Source: Mollicutes bacterium (GTDB taxonomy: Bacteria > Bacillota_I > Bacilli_A > Izemoplasmatales > Izemoplasmataceae). From it: a DNA stretch of 6,209 nt. Positions within the stretch are counted from its first letter, which is position 1; every line of letters starts with the position of its first letter. Both the position numbers and the translations under genes were made by a program. Shown here piece by piece: positions 1 to 6,194 of the stretch. The stretch lies in assembly GCA_003559585.1 (NCBI GenBank), contig PWKX01000050.1, positions 1-6,209 of the forward strand, in the 5' to 3' direction. The notes under the pieces were generated by a model. The model saw nothing but the letters and a program-made list of their open reading frames with translations. It ran no database searches and was not told the DNA's origin.

Positions 1-302
1 AAGACAAGGCATACATCCAAGCAAGAACAGACATATATCAAGCGGTAGAAACATTCAAACAACATTTTAAAACCTATGATGTTGATGTTTTTATAACCAC
101 ACAAATCAATGGGTATCCTGCCTTTGGCGGTTTACCAGCGATCAGTGTGCCAGCTGGAACGTTTAAACAAGCCGATTCCCACAACGTTCTATTTATAGGG
201 AATGCGTTTGAAGAACATGTCATCTTACCATTTGCCCACCAATACGAGCAAGCGCGCGGTGATTTAAAACACCCACCTTTGATTAGTCAGTCAAAATCAT
301 AA
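1..302 (+). CDS. Amidase-signature family enzyme, C-terminal fragment
   Basis: The frame beginning at base 3 is open for 99 codons and stops with TAA at 300-302; the start lies outside the window. The visible tail contains the segment PAISVPAG, followed about 20 residues later by GNAFEEHVILPFAHQYEQA. This combination is typical of the end of amidase-signature enzymes, which hydrolyse amides with a Ser-cisSer-Lys triad; GatA of the tRNA-dependent amidotransferase belongs to the same family. The catalytic triad lies upstream and cannot be checked. The final helix (FAHQYEQARGD) and short tail are ordinary for the family. No gatB follows, so a stand-alone amidase is somewhat more likely than GatA, but gene order upstream is unseen. 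The gene is closed by a hairpin terminator and is probably transcriptionally separate from the exporter downstream. Confidence 0.8.
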   Translation, partial: DKAYIQARTDIYQAVETFKQHFKTYDVDVFITTQINGYPAFGGLPAISVPAGTFKQADSHNVLFIGNAFEEHVILPFAHQYEQARGDLKHPPLISQSKS

Positions 303-307
303 GAAAC

Positions 308-338
308 AAAAGACCAATTAAATATATTGGTCTTTTTT
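308..338 (+). terminator. Intrinsic terminator of the amidase gene
   Basis: An 11-bp perfect stem (308-318 paired with 326-336, core AGACCAAT/ATTGGTCT) with a 7-base loop begins 6 bases after the amidase stop codon. The run of six T at 333-338 supplies the U-tract. The A-rich left flank means it could also work in the reverse direction, but no convergent gene is present. Confidence 0.85.
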
Positions 339-354
339 AATGGAAAAATGATAA

Positions 355-368
355 AAATTAATTAATTT
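355..368 (+). promoter_or_regulatory. 14-bp AT palindrome upstream of the exporter promoter
   Basis: AAATTAATTAATTT is a perfect palindrome ending 10 bases before the -35 box of the exporter promoter, at about -59 to -46. It could be a regulator site or simply part of an A/T-rich UP-element-like stretch. The region is so AT-rich that chance is a real alternative. Confidence 0.3.
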
Positions 369-378
369 ATAAAAAAAC

Positions 379-407
379 TTGAAATTATCATAAAGTCATT
401 CTATAAT
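379..407 (+). promoter_or_regulatory. Sigma-A type promoter of the MFS exporter
   Basis: TTGAAA at 379-384 (5 of 6 to consensus) and TATAAT at 402-407 (perfect) are separated by 17 bases, the optimal spacing. Upstream DNA is A/T rich. Transcription is expected to start near 414, giving a leader of about 64 bases before the ATG at 478. Confidence 0.82.
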
Positions 408-423
408 ATAACTGAAATCAATT

Positions 424-453
424 AGTGTATTAATTATTTTAATTATTATCACT
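424..453 (+). promoter_or_regulatory. Imperfect dyad in the exporter 5' leader
   Basis: AGTG at 424-427 pairs with CACT at 450-453, and TAATTA at 431-436 pairs with TAATTA at 440-445 around a 3-base loop. Two further pairs lie between them, with one bulge and one mismatch, giving 12 pairs in all. It sits at about +11 to +40 of the predicted transcript, a usual place for a repressor operator; it could instead act as an RNA hairpin. It shares the TTAATTA core with the palindrome at 355-368. No regulator gene is in the window. Confidence 0.35.
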
Positions 454-465
454 CAAAAAATAGTT

Positions 466-470
466 GGAGG
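466..470 (+). promoter_or_regulatory. Ribosome binding site of the MFS exporter
   Basis: GGAGG lies 7 bases before the ATG at 478, which fixes that ATG as the start. Confidence 0.85.
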
Positions 471-477
471 AAATTGT

Positions 478-1752
478 ATGCTTAAATTATTTAAAAATAA
501 GAACTTTACATTGTTGTATGCGGGTAACTTGGTATCACAAATGGGTGGCGTGTTTTATAACTTTGCGGTAAGTTGGTATATTTTGTCATTAACCTCATCG
601 CCCTTTTTAGCTGGGTCATACATTGGCCTAGGTGGTTTGGTACAACTAGCAGGCGCACCCTTAGCAGGTGTGTTAGTTGACCGATTAGATAAAGTAAAGA
701 TCTTGGTGGTCACTGATTTTATCCGTGGCTTCGTCGTTTTAATTAGTGCTTATTTAATCTATAGTTTCAGTACTGAAGGGTCACATTTGCTTGTTTTATA
801 TACCGCCACGGTATTACTGGCTTTAAACGGCACCATTTTTGGACCCGCAGCCATGGCTTTAAGACCGCTGGTGGTCGAAGAGGATGATTTGGCTAGAGCC
901 AATGCGTTTTTTAGTTTCATCCAAAGCATCCAAATCATGGCTGGTATTTTAGCCGCCGGCTTATTGTATGGTGTGCTCGGCATTGAAAGAATCTTCTTGG
1001 TATATGGGATTTGTTTAATCATCAGTGGTTTTACCGAAATGTTCATCAAAGTGAACGATGAAAAAGAAACGTCTGAAACAGATGAATCAAATGGTAAATC
1101 ATCATTGTTCAATGATTTTAAATATGGCGTGCAGTATGTTGTGAAAAGACCGGGTTTACTGAATTTTATGTTGGCTGCGTTGGTACTTAATTTTGCTTAT
1201 GCGCCTTTAATGGCCAATGTGTTTCCATATATGTTTAATCTCGTCTTAGAAAAAGAACCATACCATCTATCGATTGTTCAAATCACAGCCAGCGCTGGTA
1301 TGTTGGTTGGGGGCTTAGTCGTCGCGGCTTTAGGAAAAAAACTTGTGGTCTCAAGAGCCATCAAACAAGGCTTAACGTGTACAGGACTAGGGTTTATTTT
1401 AACGAGTATCCTTTTAATATCAATGGCTTATGAGATGTTAAATTTCAACCAGTTTATGATCTTGATTTTACCGATGATGTTTTTAACATCATTGTTCTCA
1501 GTGTTGTTAAATGTCCCGTTTAATACAGGGTTATTAAAAACGGTTGATGCACATGTTCGCGGCAGAGTGCTAAGTTTTATAAACGTTTTATCTCAAGCGT
1601 TTGTTCCCTTATCCTTTTTACTGGCTGGCTTGGTATTAGAATATGGCTCACTCACGGTGTTACTGATGGGTTCAATTACAATTATTGTGATTCCTTATTA
1701 CATCATGATGTTTAGCAAAAAAACCAATCAACTGATGGCAAGTATGTCTTAG
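478..1752 (+). CDS. MFS efflux transporter, 12 transmembrane helices
   Basis: A 424-residue membrane protein with the full length and 6+6 helix plan of major facilitator drug/proton antiporters. Helices are roughly at residues 12-34, 44-66, 76-96, 104-126, 146-166 and 168-190, then a hydrophilic cytoplasmic loop rich in Glu and Ser (192-215), then 226-254, 266-286, 295-318, 325-348, 365-388 and 390-412. The loop between helices 2 and 3 carries a motif-A-like GVLVDRLDK (64-72, with D68 and R69). Residues 122-143 (GPAAM, then LARANAFF) and 360-367 (VRGRVLSF) match the pattern of the MFS_3/macrolide-efflux-like branch (relatives of EntS and Mef). Export is expected to be driven by the proton gradient. 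The substrate cannot be told from sequence; macrolide export is only one possibility. It has its own promoter, and its 3' end abuts an ABC-F gene that may be co-expressed. Confidence 0.88.
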   Translation: MLKLFKNKNFTLLYAGNLVSQMGGVFYNFAVSWYILSLTSSPFLAGSYIGLGGLVQLAGAPLAGVLVDRLDKVKILVVTDFIRGFVVLISAYLIYSFSTEGSHLLVLYTATVLLALNGTIFGPAAMALRPLVVEEDDLARANAFFSFIQSIQIMAGILAAGLLYGVLGIERIFLVYGICLIISGFTEMFIKVNDEKETSETDESNGKSSLFNDFKYGVQYVVKRPGLLNFMLAALVLNFAYAPLMANVFPYMFNLVLEKEPYHLSIVQITASAGMLVGGLVVAALGKKLVVSRAIKQGLTCTGLGFILTSILLISMAYEMLNFNQFMILILPMMFLTSLFSVLLNVPFNTGLLKTVDAHVRGRVLSFINVLSQAFVPLSFLLAGLVLEYGSLTVLLMGSITIIVIPYYIMMFSKKTNQLMASMS

Positions 1753-1763
1753 TATGTTATACT
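1735..1763 (+). promoter_or_regulatory. Candidate extended -10 promoter of the ABC-F gene
   Basis: TGTTATACT at 1755-1763 is an extended -10 (TGn plus TATACT, 5 of 6). A weak -35, ATGGCA at 1735-1740, lies 17 bases upstream of the hexamer, inside the end of the exporter gene. A start near 1770 would place the hairpin at 1781-1804 at about +12 to +35 of the transcript. The -10 overlaps a small inverted repeat (AGTAT gtt ATACT, 1751-1763), and AGTATGT occurs twice, 10 bases apart (1741 and 1751). Confidence 0.55.
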
Positions 1764-1780
1764 ATATATGATTTTATGGC

Positions 1781-1808
1781 AAAGGGCCGTCTTGACGGCC
1801 TTTTGTTT
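1781..1808 (+). terminator. GC-rich terminator or attenuator between exporter and ABC-F
   Basis: A 10-bp stem (1781-1790 with 1795-1804, six G-C-rich pairs plus a G-U and three A-U pairs) closes a CTTG tetraloop. It is followed by the U-tract TTTTGTTT, interrupted by one G. Its form is that of an intrinsic terminator for the exporter transcript. Only 14 bases separate it from the ABC-F start codon, too few for a promoter, so any ABC-F mRNA must include it. This makes incomplete termination or regulated readthrough likely. Confidence 0.75.
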
Positions 1809-1812
1809 GAGG
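1809..1812 (+). promoter_or_regulatory. Ribosome binding site of the ABC-F gene
   Basis: GAGG begins the base after the hairpin's U-tract and lies 10 bases before the GTG at 1823. It is a weaker and more distant site than those of the neighbouring genes. An ATG at 1813 is too close to it and is in another frame. Confidence 0.6.
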
Positions 1813-1822
1813 ATGGGTTATC

Positions 1823-3361
1823 GTGAGTGTCTTAACAGTAGAACAGATGAGTTTTAATATTGGCGGTTTAGATTTGTATCACGGGTGTTCTTTTCGGTTA
1901 TACGAAGGGGAACACGCGTGTTTAGTCGGACCAAACGGTTCTGGGAAAACAACGTTACTTAAATTGTTAAACCGTGATTATAAACCGGATAAAGGAGACA
2001 TAAACTGGCAAAATAATAAAAAAATAGGCTACCTTGATCAGTATAAAACTTTGGATAAAGATATGCGTGTGCAAACGTATTTATATGATGTTTTCTTACC
2101 ATTGTTTCAAGCAGAAAAGCGGATGGAAACGTTATACGAACAAGCCGCTAGCGCCTCGCCTGCTTTATCTGAGAAAAAGATGATGCAAGCAGCGGTTTTA
2201 CAAGAACGCTTATTAGAAGCGAACTTTTATGATATTAAAGCTAAGATTGGTAAAATCATGACGGGTTTAGGCTTAGACATTAACGTGATGGAAAACCGGA
2301 TTAAAACTCTATCAGAAGGCATGCGTGCTAAGGTGATTTTAGCAAAATTGTTATTAGAAGAAGCCGACGTGCTTTTACTTGATGAACCGACTAACTTTTT
2401 AGATGTTAAACACATTGAGTGGCTATCTAATTTTCTAAACGAATATCCAAAAGCGTTCATCGTGATTTCCCACCATGAAGCTTTTTTGAAATCAGTGGCA
2501 AAAACGGTATTTGCCCTTGAACAAAAAACCATCACCCGGTATAAGGGTGATTACAATTTTTATTTAAAAGAACGCGATTTAAGGCAAGCCCAGCAAGCTA
2601 AAGCTTATGATCAACAACAAAAATTTATCGAACGAACAGAAACCTTTATACAAAAAAATATCACGCGTGCTAAAACATCGAAACGCGCACAAAGCCGGCG
2701 GAAGATGTTAAGTAAAATTAAAAAGATTACCAAACCCTCAAGCGAACAAACCTATCAGTTTCACTTTCCTTTTTCTAAACCTACCGGGAAAGAAGTATTG
2801 CATGTTGAAAACTTGCAAATTGGGTATGATGAACCACTGGTAGACCCCCTTGATTTTATGGTCCGCAAAGAAGAAAAAATTGCCATTACAGGTAAAAATG
2901 GTATTGGTAAATCGACGTTAATCTACACCATCATGGGTCAGTTGCCCGCCTTAGAGGGCCATGTGAACTGGATTGATACCGCGATGATTGCGTATTTCTC
3001 ACAAGACAACACCTTAGATGACAGTAAAACACCGTTTGATATTGTCCACGAACACTACCCAACATTTACGAAAAAAGACATCATGGATTTATTGGCACAA
3101 CACGGCATCACCTATGACATGGCAAGACGAACATTGCAAACCTTATCTGGTGGGGAAGCCGCCAAGTTAAGGTTGGCGCTTTTAAAACATCAAAAAGGCA
3201 ATGTCTTAATTTTAGATGAGCCAACCAACCATTTAGATAAAGCGGCTAAACGGGCCCTTAAACAAGCGTTGCAACAGTATAAAGGAACGATGATTCTTGT
3301 CAGCCATGAGCCAGATTTTTATGAAGACATTTGTGATTATGAAATAGAATTATTTGCTTAA
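1823..3361 (+). CDS. ABC-F family ATPase, YfmM-like (ribosome-associated)
   Basis: A 512-residue soluble protein with two ABC ATPase domains and no membrane segments, the ABC-F plan. Domain 1 has Walker A GPNGSGKT (36-43), a degenerate signature LSEGMRAK (163-170), Walker B VLLLDEPT (183-190, E188) and switch His at 217. Domain 2 has Walker A GKNGIGKS (357-364), signature LSGGEAAK (441-448), Walker B VLILDEPT (461-468, E466) and switch His 495. Between them, about 242-318, lies a charged, Arg/Lys-rich helical linker, the element that ABC-F proteins insert toward the P-site tRNA in the ribosomal E site. From memory, length, the opening MSVLTVEQ and the ending YKGTMILVSHEPDFY resemble Bacillus subtilis YfmM more than the Msr, Lsa or Vga resistance proteins. 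A role in rescuing stalled ribosomes is therefore at least as likely as antibiotic protection. The start is GTG; both catalytic Glu residues are intact, so ATP hydrolysis is expected. Confidence 0.9.
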   Translation: MSVLTVEQMSFNIGGLDLYHGCSFRLYEGEHACLVGPNGSGKTTLLKLLNRDYKPDKGDINWQNNKKIGYLDQYKTLDKDMRVQTYLYDVFLPLFQAEKRMETLYEQAASASPALSEKKMMQAAVLQERLLEANFYDIKAKIGKIMTGLGLDINVMENRIKTLSEGMRAKVILAKLLLEEADVLLLDEPTNFLDVKHIEWLSNFLNEYPKAFIVISHHEAFLKSVAKTVFALEQKTITRYKGDYNFYLKERDLRQAQQAKAYDQQQKFIERTETFIQKNITRAKTSKRAQSRRKMLSKIKKITKPSSEQTYQFHFPFSKPTGKEVLHVENLQIGYDEPLVDPLDFMVRKEEKIAITGKNGIGKSTLIYTIMGQLPALEGHVNWIDTAMIAYFSQDNTLDDSKTPFDIVHEHYPTFTKKDIMDLLAQHGITYDMARRTLQTLSGGEAAKLRLALLKHQKGNVLILDEPTNHLDKAAKRALKQALQQYKGTMILVSHEPDFYEDICDYEIELFA

Positions 3362-3394
3362 ACCATCGAGTGTGTGCTTGATGGTTTTATTTTT
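3360..3394 (+). terminator. Intrinsic terminator of the ABC-F gene
   Basis: An 11-bp stem (3360-3370 with 3377-3387, core ACCATC/GATGGT, one G-U pair) with loop TGTGTG is followed by TTTT, A, TTTTT. The left arm begins inside the stop codon TAA (3359-3361), so the stop and terminator overlap. Confidence 0.85.
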
Positions 3395-3433
3395 ATGTTG
3401 GCTTAGCACGCATGTTAGTGCACAACAAACTCG

Positions 3434-3462
3434 TTGTCATTCATGAAGGATTATGCTAAACT
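3434..3462 (+). promoter_or_regulatory. Promoter of the lipoprotein gene
   Basis: TTGTCA at 3434-3439 (5 of 6) and TAAACT at 3457-3462 (4 of 6) are 17 bases apart. A TG one base before the -10 (3454-3455) makes it an extended -10. Expected start is near 3469, giving a short leader of about 23 bases. Two small inverted repeats lie at and above the -35: GCAC/GTGC (3406-3421) and ACAAC/GTTGT (3422-3437). Confidence 0.65.
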
Positions 3463-3477
3463 AAAGCAAAGAAAAAG

Positions 3478-3485
3478 AAGGAGGA
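3478..3485 (+). promoter_or_regulatory. Strong ribosome binding site of the lipoprotein gene
   Basis: AAGGAGGA lies 6-7 bases before the GTG at 3492 and decides that start. Other GTG triplets at 3488 and 3490 are out of frame and too close. Confidence 0.85.
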
Positions 3486-3491
3486 ACGTGT

Positions 3492-6194
3492 GTGAAAAAG
3501 TTACTATTTACATTAATGTTTGTGTTAACGTTGAGTTTAGCCGCGTGTGATACAGAAGACCCTGTTGATTATGAGGCTTTGCTAAATGAAGCGCTTGATG
3601 AGGTGAGTGTCGTACAAGAAACCACTGAAGATATCACCTTGCCAAATACAGCCTTACAGTATGATTTGGTTTGGGAAAGTTCTGATGAATCTCACATTAG
3701 CACTGAGGGTGAGGTAAACCGCCCACAGTATGATGACGGCGATCAAGTTGTGACATTAACCGCTTCGATTTCTGACCATGACATGGTTGTTAGTCGTGAT
3801 TTTGAGGTTACGGTTTTAGCTTATTCTTATGAGCATGAACTGGGCCAACAAATTGAAGCGGCGTTGGCGGATATTGACATGCCTGAAACAACCGATCAAG
3901 AAGATTTGGATATGCCTTTAGAAAGTCAAGGTTTTGCCATTGTTTGGGAAAGTTCAAACCCTGATTTATTAACAGCATCGGGTGAGGTGTTAAGAAAACC
4001 ATCCGCTGATGAGGGTGACCAAGTGGTTGTCTTAACCGCAACCATCAGTGAAAACGGCGTGAGTGATGCAGCTGATTTTGAAATCACAGTGATTGCTTAC
4101 ACCCATGAAGAAGAAGCCATGATGGCAGCCCTTGAAACCTTAAGCGATCCGGATTTATTGCCACAAATGATTTATGATGATGTGCATCTACCAAACGAAC
4201 TTAATGGTGTGACGGTGTCATGGCATTCATCTAATCCTGATTATTTAAATGAAACAGGCGAGGTGCAATTGCCTTATTATCACCGAGGGTCACAGTATGT
4301 GCGTCTAACCGCAACACTGACGATTGGTGATTTAGAAGATGAAGTGGTGGTTCATGCTGATGTGGGCACCATTTCAAGAGAAGCTTCTGCAGCCGTATTT
4401 TTTGATGAAGCCATTGAAAAATTCGAGTTCTTTGGCGGGGTTGTCGAAGATGATCTTGATTTAAGTGATTTATCGATGGTTTATATCACCGATCAAGTTA
4501 GAGCAGCCTATACCAGTTTAAACCGCAATTATTTAACCGATTCAGGTCATATTAACCCACCGATCTATAGCGAAGGTGTGGTTGAGGTTGAAATGCGTGT
4601 TAATTTAAGCTATGAAGGTTATAGCGAAAACTTTGTGTTTGCTTTTTATATTGAACCATTAGAAGAAAAACAAGTGACAAACGTGCGCCAAATCCCGTTT
4701 GAGAACTTAGCCACTGAATATGAGGTCTTAGATACCGATGTTGATGTCTTCTACATGCAAGATGGCAGTGTGCCGTATGTTGATATTGAGTCATTTATTT
4801 GGTTATTAGAAGGCGCATTAGAACCTAGTCGTTTAGATTTTATTTATGTGGACAACGTATTAACCATTGAAAACCGTTATGAAGCTGAGGATGAAGAAGA
4901 GGAAGATACGGTTTACTATCTTGAGATTGATTTTGATAACAACACCGTATATGTTAATACCTTTAGTTTCTTTACCTCGTTTGTGGCGTCTACTGAAACT
5001 GATTTTGGTGAGAGTTTATCATCTAGAGTCGAACACTATGATGAGGGTGAAGGCGTATTAATCCCGCTTGGCGATTACCGTTTTGAACTCGTTCGTGATG
5101 ATGAAAACTATCTTATGCCACTCCATTTAGCGAATTTATTCTTCTCAGGTTCGATGTTTGATGTTCATTATAACTATGACAGCATCCACGGCGTTGATAC
5201 CTATCAAATCATGGCTTCAGACTCACCTGTTTTACCGTCACTTAGAGCATCAAGTCGTAATGGTGAAGACATGCCAAGACAGCTGCAGTTAGCGGCCTTT
5301 AACTATATGGCTTTATCCTTTGATTATTTTTACGGCCTACAAGGCGTACAAGATGTGAATACGTATTATGATGTTTTATCTTTAAGAGATTATGTCCAGC
5401 AAGGCAACACCCATTATGAACGCATCTCTGATTATGTCTTAAGCCTTGATGATCTACATACATCGTTTTTAACCACTGGTTATTTTGCACCTAATTACCG
5501 CCCAAGCATTGGCATGGAAGACTTTAGATCAAGAACAGCTAGATTCTATAATGCGGCTTGGTCAGATGATTTATGCAACGTTGATGGCGTTCAGTACTAT
5601 GATGATGACCGCATCGCGTTAGTCCCACTTGAAGGGTTTACCCCAGATAGCGTGGATGAGTTTGCGGCGATGTTAGCGGCGATTGAAGCCCGCGGCACCG
5701 TTGAAGATGTGATTGTTGATCTATCATGTAACACCGGTGGAAACATCGGTTCGATGATTCGCATCATTGCGCACATGACGGATGAAGAAATTCCTATGCA
5801 TCAGTTTAATGCAGGCGATGGTTCGACGGTTACCTATATGTATGATAGTACAGTAGAAGCTTATCATTTTGATTGGCACGTGATGACCTCAGCGATGAGT
5901 TATAGCGCAGCTAACCAAATGGCTGCCACTGTTAAAGAAATGGGCATTGCCACGTTAATTGGTGAAAGAACTTCTGGTGGTGCTTCATCGATTACCACCA
6001 ATTTATTACCAAATGGTGCCATTTTGATTATGAGTTCAAACAATGTGTTATCTGATCAAACATACAACTCTTTAGAAATGGGTGTATCCCCAGAATACAG
6101 TTTAAGTCGGTCTTCGTTCTTTGATGATGAGGCCTTAACAAACTTAATACAAACGATCAAAGATGATCAGCAAAATCTTGAGAATGGCGATTAA
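3492..6194 (+). CDS. Surface lipoprotein with Ig-like repeats and S41-family peptidase domain
   Basis: A 900-residue exported protein. MKKLL, a hydrophobic stretch and the lipobox SLAAC (15-19) form a lipoprotein signal; Cys19 should be lipidated and anchor the mature acidic protein to the outer membrane face. Residues 28-390 hold four atrophied-Ig-like repeats. Residues 395-585 form a region with two short look-alike segments (VPYVDIESFIWLL at 427-439, LMPLHLANLFF at 541-551), reminiscent of copper-amine-oxidase N-like modules. Residues 594-880 are an S41 peptidase domain: helical lead-in ending DDLHTSF (653-659), oxyanion-type DLSCNTGG (743-750), nucleophile region SYSAANQ (803-809, candidate Ser805), GERTSGGAS (824-832) and EMGVSPEY (862-869). 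No PDZ domain is evident. The Lys of C-terminal-processing peptidases is replaced by Gly830, while His656, Ser805 and Glu862 fit the tricorn-like S41B pattern. Substrate unknown; cleavage of extracellular peptides or envelope proteins is inference. The GTG start is set by its strong ribosome binding site. Confidence 0.85.
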   Translation: MKKLLFTLMFVLTLSLAACDTEDPVDYEALLNEALDEVSVVQETTEDITLPNTALQYDLVWESSDESHISTEGEVNRPQYDDGDQVVTLTASISDHDMVVSRDFEVTVLAYSYEHELGQQIEAALADIDMPETTDQEDLDMPLESQGFAIVWESSNPDLLTASGEVLRKPSADEGDQVVVLTATISENGVSDAADFEITVIAYTHEEEAMMAALETLSDPDLLPQMIYDDVHLPNELNGVTVSWHSSNPDYLNETGEVQLPYYHRGSQYVRLTATLTIGDLEDEVVVHADVGTISREASAAVFFDEAIEKFEFFGGVVEDDLDLSDLSMVYITDQVRAAYTSLNRNYLTDSGHINPPIYSEGVVEVEMRVNLSYEGYSENFVFAFYIEPLEEKQVTNVRQIPFENLATEYEVLDTDVDVFYMQDGSVPYVDIESFIWLLEGALEPSRLDFIYVDNVLTIENRYEAEDEEEEDTVYYLEIDFDNNTVYVNTFSFFTSFVASTETDFGESLSSRVEHYDEGEGVLIPLGDYRFELVRDDENYLMPLHLANLFFSGSMFDVHYNYDSIHGVDTYQIMASDSPVLPSLRASSRNGEDMPRQLQLAAFNYMALSFDYFYGLQGVQDVNTYYDVLSLRDYVQQGNTHYERISDYVLSLDDLHTSFLTTGYFAPNYRPSIGMEDFRSRTARFYNAAWSDDLCNVDGVQYYDDDRIALVPLEGFTPDSVDEFAAMLAAIEARGTVEDVIVDLSCNTGGNIGSMIRIIAHMTDEEIPMHQFNAGDGSTVTYMYDSTVEAYHFDWHVMTSAMSYSAANQMAATVKEMGIATLIGERTSGGASSITTNLLPNGAILIMSSNNVLSDQTYNSLEMGVSPEYSLSRSSFFDDEALTNLIQTIKDDQQNLENGD
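3573..4661 (+). repeat. Four tandem atrophied-Ig-like repeats within the lipoprotein
   Basis: Units span about residues 28-113, 114-204, 205-293 and 294-390. Each has a short helical lead-in and then the pattern V-x-W-x-S-S, x-x-x-x-L, G-E-V, x-P, G-x-Q-x-V-x-L-T-A-x-I. Landmark residues are W61/W152/W244 and G73/G164/G256. The fourth unit is degenerate: Tyr340 replaces Trp and G-H-I replaces G-E-V. Units 1 and 2 also share the DNA string GTTTGGGAAAGTTC (3669-3682 and 3942-3955), indicating fairly recent duplication or strong constraint. Such repeats usually act as stalks or ligand-binding spacers on the cell surface. Confidence 0.75.

Noticed and set aside
759..1112. 117-codon open frame on the - strand inside the exporter gene
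   Set aside because: It is antisense to a clear membrane protein, has no ribosome binding site or family motif, and its composition is that of a mirror frame.
1768..1857. 29-codon frame from ATG at 1768, possibly leaderless, running into the ABC-F gene
   Set aside because: The ATG is only five bases after the -10 box, no Shine-Dalgarno exists, and it continues out of frame into the ABC-F coding region; chance is the simpler explanation.
2227..2535. 102-codon open frame on the - strand inside the ABC-F gene
   Set aside because: It is entirely antisense to the first ATPase domain, whose Walker B and signature motifs are intact; no supporting start signal.
3406..3437. Two short inverted repeats above the lipoprotein promoter as operators
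   Set aside because: Arms are only 4 and 5 bases long with 6-8 base loops, which is expected by chance; mentioned with the promoter but not claimed as sites.
4867..5061. 64-codon + strand frame resembling a basic hydrophobic peptide
   Set aside because: It is an out-of-frame reading of the acidic middle region of the lipoprotein and has no ribosome binding site.
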